Below are positions 12,036 through 22,744 of a stretch of DNA of 64,000 nucleotides, one piece after another. Source of the DNA: Ephemerocybe angulata. Taxonomy: Eukaryota; Basidiomycota; Agaricomycetes; Agaricales; Psathyrellaceae. The notes beneath the pieces were generated by a model. It did no database searches and was not told the DNA's origin. It saw nothing but the letters and a program-made list of their open reading frames with translations. How positions within the stretch are numbered: the stretch's first letter is position 1; each line of letters opens with the position of its first letter. Position numbers and translations under genes: made by a program. The DNA is taken from contig JAACJK010000001.1 of NCBI GenBank assembly GCA_013368325.1, positions 3,224,001 to 3,288,000 of the forward strand, read 5' to 3'.

Positions 12036-12838
12036 TCAATCCATAGATTTGAATTCGTCCTTAACGGCTTGCCAGGAAGGCCTGGCCACCAGTTCCTTGA
12101 ACCACCTGACATGTGCCGCATATTAACCACCGTTTCTAGAAGGAGTTTGGCACACGTACCTTGAGAGGTTGGGCCGCTTTGGTGTATCCAGAGCATTGCT
12201 TCCAGCGGGGCCGAGCAACACACCGTAGGGAAGGTGGAACAGGTCAGCGAGGGTCAGTTCATCCCCAGCCAAATATTTCTGCTTCGACAGGATTTTCTCG
12301 TATACGTCTAGCTTGGCCTCCAACTGAATGACCATCTGGTCGAACGCTTCCCTGTCGGGTGTCAGGCCTAGAAACCTGCGAAGGGGTTAGGAAGACGGTA
12401 GGCCTAAGAGGCGTCGTTGCACATACGGTTTGAAGATTACTTCGTGCACAGGGGGGCTGATATAGGCGTCGAAGTCGTTCAGCTCGATTGAGAGCGCCTG
12501 CTCGAAGAGCCCTCTCGCTCTCAAATCCTTGGGAATCAGGGGAGTCCCTTGATCGGGATACTTCTCCGCAATGTAACGAGCGATGGCCCTGCTCTCGTAT
12601 ATGAAGTATCCATCGTCATCCTACAAGCCATTAGGATGAAAGAATTGGCCGTAGGTGAGGTACTGACGAGCAAAGGAACCTGTCCGAATGGCTGCTTTTC
12701 TACAAAGGATGCAGCCTTTTGCTCTCCCTTCTTGAAGTCGATGATGACGACCTTGAACGGCACTTGTTTTTCAACGAGAACTTGGGCAACGCGTTTGGCG
12801 CATGGGGAGTAGGAGTTTCCATAGAGAGTCAATACCAT
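12036..12838 (-). CDS. Glutathione S-transferase, phi-class-like (copy 1)
   Basis: Cytosolic enzyme that conjugates glutathione to electrophiles. The thioredoxin-like N-domain starts MVLTLYGNSYSPCAKRVAQV, with the catalytic Ser/Cys region near residues 8-13, then EKQPFGQVPLL (cis-Pro loop that binds glutathione), and after an intron the ESRAIARYIAEKY helix. The helical C-domain has KQKYLAGDELTLADLFHLPYG, the fold-defining N-capping box, and the final exon WFKELVARPSWQAVKD ends in TGA (12036-12038). Four exons give about 215 residues, the family's normal length. It is convergent with the reductase gene (61 bp apart) and followed upstream by a paralogue, a tandem duplication. A TATA box lies about 75 bp upstream of the ATG. 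Confidence 0.9.
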
Positions 12839-12909
12839 AATCGAGAGGTCAGGGCGGGAGGGAGATGTTTGGAGAAGTCCTTGGAGTTCTCAGCGTACAG
12901 CCAAGAGTA

Positions 12910-12917
12910 CTTATATA
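12910..12917 (-). promoter_or_regulatory. TATA box of GST copy 1
   Basis: On the minus strand the sequence reads TATATAAG, about 75 bp before the ATG at 12838. Confidence 0.5.
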
Positions 12918-13087
12918 TTCTACCAGTACTGCTATGTAATCAACCCTACTCCAAGATAGAATCTCGGATCTCCGGACTTCCGCAGGGCTTAGACCTTTTC
13001 AAAGGGGGACATGTCACATATATGTTCAGAATATTTCTACACTGCAACAGTATAGCTGCGCTTTGGTACAACTTTGGTATTGATACT

Positions 13088-13916
13088 TCATGCAGTGACC
13101 ACAATGCCGTCTTTCACTGCCTTCCAGGATGGCCTTTCGGTCAACGAGTTGAACCACCTTGGATGCGGGCGGGTAAATAAATATGGTTCTCAATAAATAC
13201 CGCGATGACGGGCTTACCTCGCAACATTCGGACGTTCCTGAATAGCGTTGGATCCTACCGCAGGAAGCAAGGCACCGTACGGGAGGTGGAAGAGGTCAGC
13301 GAGAGTCAGCTCGTCGCCTGCGAGGTACTTCTGCTTCGACAGAATCTGCTCATAAACATCAAGCTTCTGCTCTAGCTGTTTGATGAGCGAATCGACAACG
13401 GATTTATCGGTGACCAATCCCAAGTTCCTAAGGTGCCATCCGTGATCAGGGGTGCATTCATCTTGGTATGTGGTGAGTTACTTACGGCTTGAAAACAGCT
13501 TCGTATGCAGCCTTAGACGCGTAGACATCGAAGTTGCTTTGCTCGATCGAAGCAGCCTGCTCGAAGAGGCCCTTTGCCTTCAAGTCTGTTGGGAAGAGGG
13601 GGGTACCCTGGTCGGCATACTTCTCAGCGATGTAGCGGCAGATAGCTCGGCTTTCGTAGATGATGTAGCCATCGTCGTCCTAAGGATGTTGCAAGTACGA
13701 GTTAATAATGAGGCATATCGTGAGCTGTTCACGGTGATCACGCACCAGGTATGGGACCTGTCCGAAGGGCTGTTTCTCCATGAAAGCAGGAGCCTTGTGT
13801 TCTCCCTTGGTGAAATCGATCGGGACAAACTTGAAAGGGACCTGCTTCTCGAGAAAAACGGCAACGACCCGCTTCGTGCAGGTTGAAATTGGGCTTCCGA
13901 CGAGGGTAAGAACCAT
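13088..13916 (-). CDS. Glutathione S-transferase, phi-class-like (copy 2)
   Basis: Tandem paralogue of the GST at 12036, with the same four-exon structure. It starts MVLTLVGSPISTCTKRVVAV, with the active-site Ser/Thr region near residues 8-13, then EKQPFGQVPYL and YESRAICRYIAEKYADQ. The C-domain contains KQKYLAGDELTLADLFHLPYG and the last exon WFNSLTERPSWKAVKDG, ending in TGA (13088-13090). Length and motifs are complete, so both copies should be active. The conserved helices are nearly identical between the copies while the substrate-pocket side differs, which fits duplication followed by change of specificity. A TATA box is at 14021-14030. Two copies of the motif discussed at 14361 and 14410 lie about 450-500 bp upstream. 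Confidence 0.9.
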
Positions 13917-14020
13917 TGTGGGATTTGATTTAGATTGTGGAAAGGGAAAGGGAGGGAAGAAGAGCAGTGGCAGTTGTATGGGGGTTGTGGGAGATATCCA
14001 TGTCGCTTCGAAGTCAGGAG

Positions 14021-14030
14021 GCTTATATGC
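14021..14030 (-). promoter_or_regulatory. TATA box of GST copy 2
   Basis: The minus strand reads GCATATAAGC, about 105 bp upstream of the ATG at 13916. Confidence 0.5.
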
Positions 14031-14293
14031 CCTTCATCGACGATGTGGCTGAGTCCTCACGAGACGCATAACCCAGGGTAACCACGCCCATAAACATGTG
14101 CACAACCTACGGGCATTCCCCGGATCGGCCGCTATTGGCGTGCAGTCGGTGCAGGACCTTCTGAATATAGCTGGATATTCGTTTCTCAGCACGGGATATA
14201 GCAGGATATAGCAGATGATGTAGTCAGGATGATTGCTCATGGTGCGATGGGATTGGTAAGACGTGCTTCTCCAGCGCAGGGCCTTGACAGGAC

Positions 14294-14419
14294 GTCAGCT
14301 GGATTTGCACATCTGCCGATAGGCGACGCTGAGGAAGGCTTGATGACGACCAACCATCGTGGGCGCTTATGTCAGCTAAATTTGCCCATCTGTCGCGACC
14401 AACCATCGCGGGCGCTTAT
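14294..14419. repeat. Degenerate direct duplication in the GST/P450 intergenic region
   Basis: Two units, 14294-14370 and 14371-14419, both run from GTCAGCT..ATTTGC.CATCTG to GACCAACCATCG.GGGCGCTTA. The second lacks an internal block of about 28 bp. Each unit ends in the 10-mer GGGCGCTTAT, which recurs elsewhere in the window upstream of genes. Confidence 0.7.
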
Positions 14420-15050
14420 TGAAATCAAATTGAAATACCCCCGTGGTCAGGGGTCAATCTTCCGAACGGGGCGGCGCCGCAGAAAGCCACTCCTTATGGC
14501 ATGGAAAATCCAATCTAGCCAACTGTATTACGATGGATGAGAAATATGTGCCCTATTCTGGCCGGTACTTTCAAGCCTTATGTACTCCGCCCAAGATAAT
14601 CAAGATAGCGAGCCCTTGAACGAATGGGGACCCGTTCTGTGGTATAGTTGATCCGGTACCATTCTTGTCTCCTCCCCCGCCAACGTGCAGGGGGCAACTA
14701 CCAAGAGTTAGAGGGACCTGAAGGCATGAGGGGCTGAAGATCAGCTGAAGATCTTTGCACCAAGCTCCTGTTGACACCGGACTGTTTCCAGTCCCTTTCT
14801 GCATAGCGCTGAGAAGATGTTTCTCTTTTGGCCAAATATAATAGGGGCATACGCCTAAGATGTCAGGGCTCCACAAGGTATCCCACCTCCATGTCTTCTT
14901 ATCTTCGCTGTGAGAGTATGCTAAGACTCTTAGGCCACCCTTCTATTGTGGTGCATGCTTTTCTGTGCCATCATTCAGCTTGAACGGGTCTCGAAGCGAT
15001 AGAAGGTCCGAGCCGCACACATTTAGCTCGCGATAAGCTGGCTTGTTTGC

Positions 15051-15058
15051 TTTAAAAG
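15051..15058 (+). promoter_or_regulatory. TATA-like element of the P450 gene
   Basis: TTTAAAAG lies 58 bp before the ATG at 15109. It is a weak match to a TATA box. Confidence 0.3.
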
Positions 15059-15108
15059 GTCGAGGTGGTGGCTTGACTGGAAGGTCATGTATCACCCACC
15101 GATTACTC

Positions 15109-17271
15109 ATGATTGACATCTTTCAGTACCCAAAGACCGTAACTCTCCTCTTACTCGTTCTGCAAGGGCTCCTGCGACAGGTCTTGACGAGAAGGAAGCG
15201 TTTGGGAGCCTCCTTGCCTCCCGGCCCTAAGGGCCTTCCGTTGATTGGAAACCTTTACGATATGCCCACCAGCACACGTCCAGAGCTAGCATACTCGGAG
15301 CTCGCTCGCCAATACGGCACGTATTATCCACTGCCAACTACGGGCCCCTAAACTAATATACATGGCTGTCTCCAGGTGATATGGTCTATCTCGAGACTTT
15401 GGGGACAAAGATTCTCGTTCTATCGTCCTTAAAGCGGACTACCGATCTTTTCGAGCGCAGATCAACCATTTATTCTGATCGTCACAGAAGCCCGATGCTT
15501 AACAAGGAGTGAGTCCCGCTCAAGTACGACTAGGTTGGCATCCTCTAAAGACCGTTCGTTAGGATGGGCTACGAGGCTTACTTTAGCCTCATGCCTTACG
15601 GAGCACTATGGAGACGTCAACGAAAGCTCTTTCACGAATATTTCAATCCTACCGCTGTCAAGCGCTACCATTCGATGATTCTAGAAGAGCGCCTTGCCTT
15701 CGTGGAAGACCTTTTAAATGACCCGAAGTCGTTTTCCCAGAGGACTAGAAGGTACAGCCTTTACGCCTCCTCTCGCCAGCTGAGCGCTGAGTGCCACCCA
15801 ATTATAGCTACTTCACCCGAGTGATCCTCAGGAGCACATACGGAATTCAGCCGAAGGGGAACGACGATCCCTTCATCACCCAGCCTGCAATCACAGTCGA
15901 AGGGTTCAACACAGTGGCACTTACAGGCACGTTTATGGTTGACCTCATTCCGGCGCTTTCCTACGTGCCGGACTCGTTACCGTTTACAGGGTGGAAAAAA
16001 GTCGCCAAGTTCTATCGCGAGAGCTCTCTGGAATCCAGGATAAGTCCCTTTGAATATGTATGCGAGCTTCATGTGAGTGTTAGGACGCTGGTGTCCGCGA
16101 TTATTACAGGAATTTTGACCCTTGTTTTTAAAGCGCCAAGGTGTTGCACCAGAAAGTGCTGCTCGCAGTATGATTGAGAAACTTCCGAACCGTGAAGACC
16201 CCGGGTACAACGAAGCCTTTATTTGTGCTCAGGATACGACTGCTGTCTCTTACATCGGTATGTACCCTAGCCTTCAGCATTCGTTCCGATCGCCGACGTC
16301 TCATTTCTCGATGGTAGGCGGTTCCGATACTGTGAGTCAGCCTCGCGTAGCTACGTATATCTGCCCATCTGAGGGTCGTGATTCGTGCCTAACAGAGCTT
16401 GGGAGCTGCACGGTCGACCTTACTTCTCCTTGCCAAAAACATCGACGCTCAAAAGCGAGCTCAGGAAGAGCTCGATGAGGTAGTCGGCCCAGATAGGCTC
16501 CCCGACTTTAACGACAGGCCGCGACTTGTGTATGTCAACGCTCTCATCATGGAGATCATGCGGATGCACCAACAACTACCTATAGGTATGCCCACGTTCT
16601 TTACGCAGCTTCAACAAGACTAACCATCTCACAAAAAGGGCTTCCCCACACGTCGACGGAGGACGATATCTACGACGGATACTTCATTCCCAAGGGGACA
16701 CTTGTATTTGGGAACTCTTGGTGCGTCCTTCTGGCCCTCCGCTTCCGGCTGCAATTTTACCTGGACTTAATGTGACTTTGCGACTACTACAGGCACATCC
16801 TACACGATCCGAACGTCTTCCAAGATCCTTTCACATTCAACCCAGACAGGTTTATTAAGAATGGGGAACTCGACAAGCATGTAATGAATCCTTTTTCAGC
16901 AGCATTTGGATATGGGCGAAGGTAAGCACCTTCGTATGCATGGTACTATTCCGGCCGACTCCAAATGATAATCCTCATTAAGAATATGCCCGGGGCGCCA
17001 CATCAGCCTCGATTCACTCTACGCGATGGTTACATCGACACTGGCATTATTCAATATCTATCCTCCCAAGAACAAGCACGGAGCTCCTGTCCCGTTGAAC
17101 GAGGATTTTACGGATGGGGTAATGCCGTACGTAGACCTTTTATCTTCCCCCCAGAGACGGTACTTATCCTTAATTCGATGTAGAGCTCTCAAGCCATTTG
17201 ATCTCGACATTTCCCCTCGCTCTCCTCAACACGCAGAATTTCTCAGAGGGCTTACTGCATCTTTAGTTTGA
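15109..17271 (+). CDS. Microsomal cytochrome P450 monooxygenase
   Basis: Heme-thiolate monooxygenase predicted to be anchored in the ER by an N-terminal helix (VTLLLLVLQGLL) followed by a basic stretch and the proline-rich hinge LPPGPKGLPLIGN. Later exons show the C-helix block YGALWRRQRKLFHEYF, the I-helix oxygen-binding motif GGSDT, the K-helix ExxR motif (MEIMRMHQ), the PxRF block (FNPDRF) and the heme loop FGYGRR-ICPGR, whose cysteine is the fifth heme ligand. The heme loop itself is interrupted by an intron. About ten exons give roughly 500 residues, the normal length. All key motifs are present, so it should be active. The layout resembles the large fungal group related to O-methylsterigmatocystin oxidoreductase (CYP64-like), but the CYP family needs a database comparison. 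It lies with a reductase and two GSTs, suggesting a role in detoxification or a small metabolic pathway. Confidence 0.9.
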
Positions 17272-17567
17272 TAGGGCAACAGTAAATAAATTGATTTAGT
17301 TACCACTTGCCAGTGACAGAGGATCTGCTGAATGTATGCCACTAAGTACCAGCTGTGGAGGACTTGGCAACTCTTCGGGGCTGTGGTAAACTTTTGACAT
17401 CATGATGGGCGCTTGCCTCCAGACTGAAGGGATGTCAAGGAGTATCGGAAGCATCGGACATATGTGGGTAACCTGAGAGTCGGGAGGGGGCAATAAGTCT
17501 GGGAGTAAAGGTAGCGCCAGTTCTACACCATCTGTGAGGAACAACCATTCAGCCTCAAATTGGGTAT

Positions 17568-17742
17568 GAATGAATGGGCGCCTATCTACGCGAGGTGCTT
17601 CAGCTCATTGATTGTTCGCATTTGCAATAGTTTACATCGCGAGGAGGATACTACGAGCGTGTACAAAAACGCCGCTTGTCCACGATATTGAAAGTTATAC
17701 CAGACAAAAGTTGAAAGTCAAAAGGAATGAATGGGCGCCTAT
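17568..17742. repeat. 18-bp direct repeat pair
   Basis: GAATGAATGGGCGCCTAT occurs at 17568-17585 and again at 17725-17742, 157 bp apart, just downstream of the elongator tRNA-Met gene. Its function is unknown. Confidence 0.7.
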
Positions 17743-17757
17743 TATTTTGGAAGGTCC

Positions 17758-17762
17758 AAAAA
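17758..17762 (-). terminator. RNA polymerase III terminator of tRNA-Met
   Basis: A run of five T on the minus strand lies five bases past the tRNA 3' end, the standard Pol III stop. Confidence 0.7.
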
Positions 17763-17767
17763 GATGC

Positions 17768-17869
17768 TGCTCCCTGTGAGGCTCGAACTCACGACCTTAG
17801 GATTACGCAAGCAATGCTCGATCATACCGAAATATGAGACCTACGCTCTACCAACTGAGCCAAGGAAGC
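17768..17869 (-). tRNA. tRNA-Met (CAT), elongator, with intron
   Basis: On the minus strand the gene begins GCTTCCTTGGCTCAGTTGGT and ends with the T-arm GAGTTCGAGCCTC and acceptor AGGGAGCA. The 7-bp acceptor stem GCTTCCT/AGGGAGC forms with one G-T pair. The anticodon loop CTCATAA is split after A37 by an intron of about 29 bases, which is the canonical position. The T-loop has the elongator sequence TTCGA, and pairing starts with G1-C72, so this is not the initiator. The intragenic A box (GGCTCAGTTGG) and B box (GGTCGTGAGTTCGAGCC region) are intact, as is the oligo-T terminator. Confidence 0.93.
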
Positions 17870-19096
17870 TGTATCATTAGGTGTATAATGGGCAATTATA
17901 GCGGATCGGTGCATTAGTAAAGGAAGAGAAAGGGAGAAATGGGCCTATAGCCTCGTTCGGCTGAGCCAGGAGGAAGCCAAAAAAATGTCGCGTCCTCGCC
18001 AAAGGATGACCTACGCTCCACCGGCTGAGGCAAGGAAGCCATATTACGGAACTTTCAATAGGCAGTAATATCCTCATCGACTGTTCCTCATCAGTGCACA
18101 GTCTCTTGGTATGAGAAGACTACTCACGAAAGGATAGGGTCCCTGTGCCAATGAGAACTACCCCAAGTCCAACGAAATACGTTCAGAGGCGGCCGTTATT
18201 TTATTCCCCCATCACTATCTAGTCTTGAAGCAGCGAAATAGTTTCGCAAAGATCATGGGGCCAATTAAAAGGTGTCGTTCAAGTGGCCTGCTAGAGTCTC
18301 CAGGGACAGCCATAGGCCGAAGCCGGCGATGAGCTCAAGATACAAAAGGCCCACGGCTTTCCTCACCCCCGATTGTGCTACGTACGAGGCCTGGACCGAG
18401 CCCGCATGCGCACAGTCAGCATGGTTCGGCGATTGAGTAAAACACGCACAGGGGAACGGCAGGGCGGGAACTCGATCCTGACCACACCCATCCGACAAGA
18501 AAAAAGAGGTGAGAGGTTTGCCCACTTTCCGGAGAACACTCCACGGCGGCAAGGCCCGCGAGTACTAGCCCGACACAGAAAGGATCTGAAGACTGCGGGG
18601 ATCGGCCCACTTTCGAGGAGTACCCCCCACGACGAAGCAAAGGAGCCCTGCCGCGACACCAGACGTCCCGACCATGGTGGTGGAAGGGAAGAAAGGAGTG
18701 GGGAAATCGATTTGGGGAGAGGGCGAGGTTTATATACTTAAGCGATCGTGAGAAATGTCTCGGAAGTTGCCTGGGGGCATGCACTGGCAGGGAGGAGGGT
18801 AGAGCTGAGATCTCGAGTGCAGCAAAAGGCGGGTTCGTCGCTCGTAAGGGCGTTTTGTCTAAACCTACTTCTGGGGCGGTCTGCGAAGGAAAACTATGAA
18901 AATTCATCCAGGGAGGAGGAGAAACGAAATGGCCGGCGGGAGGGCGCCGCGTTGATGCGCCATCAATTCCGCCCCCCTCACGGGCCGGGCTGTGATCCCC
19001 TAGCGCGTCCAATCGGCCTTGCACCTTTTGCACCTTCACCTCACCGCCAGCTCGACCTCTAACAGTTGCTGGTTCTCGAACCACCCCCTTGGCCCC
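17870..19096. other. Gene-free stretch between tRNA and DHHC gene
   Basis: Holds a broken tRNA copy (18008-18039) and the presumed promoter of the DHHC gene. A long minus-strand open frame here (18416-19318) overlaps DHHC exons, lacks a recognisable domain and is judged spurious. Confidence 0.45.
18008..18039 (-). pseudogene. 5'-half tRNA-Met pseudogene
   Basis: The minus strand reads GCTTCCTTGCCTCAGCCGGT followed by GGAGCGTAGGTC. This matches the first half (acceptor 5' strand and D-arm) of the elongator tRNA-Met at 17768 with only a few substitutions. No anticodon loop or T-arm follows. The flanking sequence also shows loose similarity (ATTA..GCAATTATA-like), suggesting a decayed local duplication rather than a random match. 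Confidence 0.65.
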
Positions 19097-20508
19097 ATGA
19101 TCTGTGCGAAACGTGTATTTCGCTGCTTCAAGACTGTAGAACGATGGGGGAATAAGATAACGGGCGCTGCTGGCCCGTTTTTTGTTGGGCTTGCGGTGCT
19201 TCTCATTAGCACAGGGACTCTTTGCTTCTGTGAGTAATCCTTTCAGACATAGAGACAATGTACTGATGAGGAACAGTCGATGTGATAGCACCGTCTTTGT
19301 CCTACCAATTAGTGACAATACCGCTATGCATTCTTATTGCCATCAACCTTCACGCCCATTACTTCTATGTTTGTACGGTACCCCCAGGATTCATTGAAGA
19401 CGCTCCGCGGGATGCACCCTCGAGTCTTTTGTGGGCTAAAAAGTCGGATAGGAACGGGGGCTTGCTGACGGGGGGAGTGAGATGGACGAACGCTCCGAGA
19501 GTGACGCCCAGCCTGATGACGCGGTGCAGTCGATGTGATAAACAGCGACCAGAGGTGAGTTTAACTTTGAGTTGTCATGAGAGAGACTGCTAATCTGACG
19601 AGAGGGCTCACCATTGTCGCATCTGCAATCGCTGCGTGCTTAAATATGACCACCACTGTCCCGTGAGTCCAAGCAACTCTCAGCAATTACTCATCCTGAC
19701 ATGCCTGGCCAGTGTGCGTGAATTTTCACCTCTGTACATATTCCGTCCTTACACCGCGAGCAGGGATTAACCAATGCGTCGGATTGTATAACGAGCGCCA
19801 CTTCGTCATGTTCATGTGAGTCTTCGACTCGGTGTTCGTTAAACAGATACCTGACGGCTCGTAGGATGTACCTCGTCCTGGCAACCTTTTGCTTCAGCAT
19901 ACTGGGCTACGAGAAGATGTTCCAGTCTCTTGGTATCATCCATCTGTCGGGCCCGTGGCCGCATCGGATGCCCGAGGTCCTCTACGCTATGATCTACATC
20001 CTATCTGCAGTGCTCTGCTTCGCTGTGGGTGTTATGCTGTCGTTTCACCTCTGGGGTATTTCGAATGGGGAGACTTCTGTAGAGGCGCAGGACCACGAGC
20101 AGTATAGGCATAGGGCAAAAGTCAGAAGAGAGGTCAGTCACCTGTCGTAAGCCTTGGACCACGCTGATATCCATATCAACAGACATTTGTCAACTCATAT
20201 GACTTAGGGTAACCATATCAGCTTTCAATTCCCCGAAACTGTTACTAACACCTCCCTAGGAGGAAGCGAAACTTATTACTCTTTTTCAATATCGGGGAAA
20301 ATGGATAGTGCGTAGACCAACCGGTCGTCGTATGCCAACAGAGACCTGACGTTCCCGCAGCCCGTGGTATACCCTCGTCCTTCCCCTTAGAATACTACCG
20401 TACACCGATGGGAGAAGCTGGGCCCGGCAGGAGGGGTATGACCGGCACCTTGGCATCCGCGCAGGGGAGGAGCTGACGGATGAAAGCGAGGACGAAGAGG
20501 AGGAGTAG
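19097..20508 (+). CDS. DHHC-type protein S-acyltransferase (palmitoyltransferase)
   Basis: Integral membrane enzyme that attaches palmitate to cysteines of target proteins. Two N-terminal membrane helices (FFVGLAVLLISTGTLCF and YQLVTIPLCILIAINLHAH) precede the cytosolic zinc-binding DHHC domain: TRCSRCDKQRPE, RAHHCRICNRCVLKYDHHCP, then WINQCVGLYNERHF. Two more helices follow (LVLATFCFSILGY; MIYILSAVLCFAVGVMLSFH) and the TFVNSYDLG...FFNIGENG..PW block typical of fungal members. The tail is acidic and ends TDESEDEEEE. Exons: 19097-19229, 19277-19554, 19603-19662, 19713 (one base), 19764-19815, 19865-20132, three short 3' exons, stop TAG at 20506-20508. The conserved Trp codon after DHHC-P is T|GG, reached only if the single base at 19713 is an exon between two 50-nt introns. 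The catalytic Cys is present. Which Pfa subfamily it belongs to is unresolved. Confidence 0.88.
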
Positions 20509-22744
20509 CGGCTCCCCGTACTCTCATACTATCTAATAGGTGAGCACACCTCGTTTCGCGCTTATACCCTGGATGAAATCGCTGCCGGGGCCAGATGACG
20601 TTCTGGAGTTGAATCCGCCGGCTCTCGAGCATGGTACGATCCTCCGAGAAAGGGATGATCTACGTCCGGCCTAATAAACTTTCTGACTTTCTCAAACTTC
20701 TCTTCGATGATTGTGAATTGTTCCGCTGACGACGATCTCATCCGCAGGCTAATATGACTGTATATCCAACGCATAGCATCTAGGGACCCATAATGAGTGT
20801 TTCAGTGGCAAAACATCTCCGCAATGCAGGGCTTCACCCTGTTGGATCTGGACGACGCCAGTCCACACATTTCCATGCGGCAATGTCGAAACGAACCCCA
20901 GTTTCTTTCATATTCCTCGCCCGGGTGGGAATGCGCCCACCTTCTGAACTTAAGCGTGGTGGTGCTTTGGAGCATGGGGTATTCGTCATACTGAATGTTG
21001 AGCAGGACGGCAGTATCGTGTTCACCGCCGCAAGAATCCTCCTCGACCCTGGGGATTGGCTAGTTCCTCGTGGGGTTCCAGTTATGCGTTCTCGTACCGG
21101 TCTTCCCTGCGTTGGTACACCCCATTGCGCTGACGCAAGTATCTGTGAGTTGACTTTGATTCTGGAAATCCAAATACCTGAACGGTAGCTTATCCTTAGA
21201 CGTTGCTTTCGGTTTTCGGACCATGGCAAGCCGCTCCTTCTTGCAACGGATCATCTTCTCGCAATGGGTAAGTAAGTGCTTACCTCTCCTATGATCTCGG
21301 GTACCAGTGGAGACCTGACCATCGTTGAGCATGGATCGAAGTAGCAGATGAAGCGTGAAATTCATGGTTCCTGCCTCAAGACTCCCTCGCTTAACAACGA
21401 GCTGTGAGTCTGCCATGCCGTAGATCAATTTCATCCCGTCACTGAACCTCAAGTAACTGAGAAAGTTGATTCACCTACCCGTACGAGCTTGAGTACTTAC
21501 TTACAACCCACATCGTAAATTGAGCAGCAGAGCGCTGAACCCTGCGGGACTGCTGAACAATAGGTCGGCTCACGGTTGGCGCAGATTTCGCAGCTGCAGA
21601 CAATTTCCGCAGATTTGATGCCCGTGTGACATCGGGTCACCGCCGTCCGGCGCCGTGTCACCAGCGCCGCGTCGCATCACGCAGTTCTCTCCCCCTTTCT
21701 ATCCATAAAAAATGGACATATACACCTCCTACCATATAATTACATCTTTTGAATATTGATTTAGACTCAGGAAGCACAAACAGACATGAAGAAAGCCATT
21801 TACAAAGCATTATGGGCGCGATAATAGGGTTTCCGCATTTGGAAGGTGTCACCATGGGGGTGGCTGTGTCATCAAATCTGCGGAAATTGTCTGCAGCTGC
21901 GAAATCTGCGCCAACCGTGAGCCGACCTAATAGACCCATTTATCGATCTCCGGTCCTCCGGCCCCATCTCTTGTCGGCCATTCAATATTTGCCCGCCAGA
22001 ATAACGGTCGACTTGGAACGCTCATGTGAGTCTACCCCTACAGCTTATCGCCCAGCCGCCAATGGTCACAGAGCTTACATACCTTGAAAGCTTGGTAGTT
22101 AGAAGGCGGAAGTCATTTACTCTGTTCACCTCTGTTAAGGTTGTGCTCCACAAGACGGACTTTTGGGTATACGACGTCATCAGTTCCCTGTGCACATGCG
22201 AAAATGCCGAGGCTTCGTACTTTCCCTCCTTGCCTCCCTCCATCATCGTCGCCCTCTCCTCCCTCGTTGAAGGGTAAGGTTTTTCATGATTGGATCAAAG
22301 CGTAGATGGACGAAGACTGACGCCATGTACTCGTAGGCCGAAAGTAACGTGGCCATTTGTATCAAACATACAACGAGGCAGCCATTTGTAACATCGACGT
22401 CAATTTGCTCCACACTTCGCAAAACACCGTCGGGAAATCGCTTGGGTAATCTGCCAGCTGCGCTGAGCTGCCCAGTGGGCTCTTGTCCTTTCAACCACAA
22501 CGACGAGGTTTCAGAGGCGCCGCGGGATCTCTGAAGGAGATCAAGGGTACCTCATTTAATCCTCGACCCCTGTTGTGCAAACTGCCGCCACCCCCAGCCC
22601 GAGTACCTGGTGCACGTTCATGCCTGGAGGCCACAGTGGTAAAGGGATCCTATCAGTCCGAAAGGGCCGCTCTTCCTGAGACACCACTCACCTTCGTTCC
22701 ATAACGTTACCCGCGCATCGCTCTCGCTCTCGCCTACTTATATC
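20509..22744. other. 2.2-kb gene-poor stretch with a MITE
   Basis: Apart from the MITE at 21561-21929, no gene is supported. A 131-codon plus-strand frame at 20793-21188 has no recognisable domain. The last 60 bp are the leader of the Hsp20-like gene. Confidence 0.45.
21561..21929. mobile_element. MITE with 60-bp perfect terminal inverted repeats
   Basis: The left arm, 21561-21620, begins TAGGTCGGCTCACGGTTGGC. The right arm, 21870-21929, is its exact reverse complement over 60 bases. The outermost TA on each side may be the duplicated target, as in Tc1/mariner-type elements. The element is then about 365 bp with ends GGTCGG..CCGACC. The centre is AT-rich and encodes no transposase, so it is non-autonomous. 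Each arm carries two CGCAGATTT sub-repeats, possible transposase-binding sites. Perfect arm identity points to recent insertion. The superfamily assignment is tentative. Confidence 0.88.

Larger units (their letters stand above)
13917..15108. other. Divergent intergenic region between GST copy 2 and the P450
   Basis: Shared upstream region of two divergently transcribed genes. It holds the GST TATA box, a degenerate duplicated segment (14294-14419) and a TATA-like element for the P450 at 15051. No gene is supported in it. Confidence 0.5.
17272..17767. other. Intergenic region between P450 and tRNA
   Basis: No gene is supported. It carries one copy each of an 18-bp direct repeat at 17568 and 17725 and the oligo-T terminator of the tRNA at its right end. 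Confidence 0.5.

Noticed and set aside
18416..19318. A 300-codon open frame on the minus strand
   Set aside because: It runs antisense through the first exon of the DHHC gene, has no domain and is explained by GC-rich sequence with few stops.
20793..21188. 131-codon open frame as a gene
   Set aside because: It has no domain, promoter or splice context. Its composition is not distinct from neighbouring non-coding frames.
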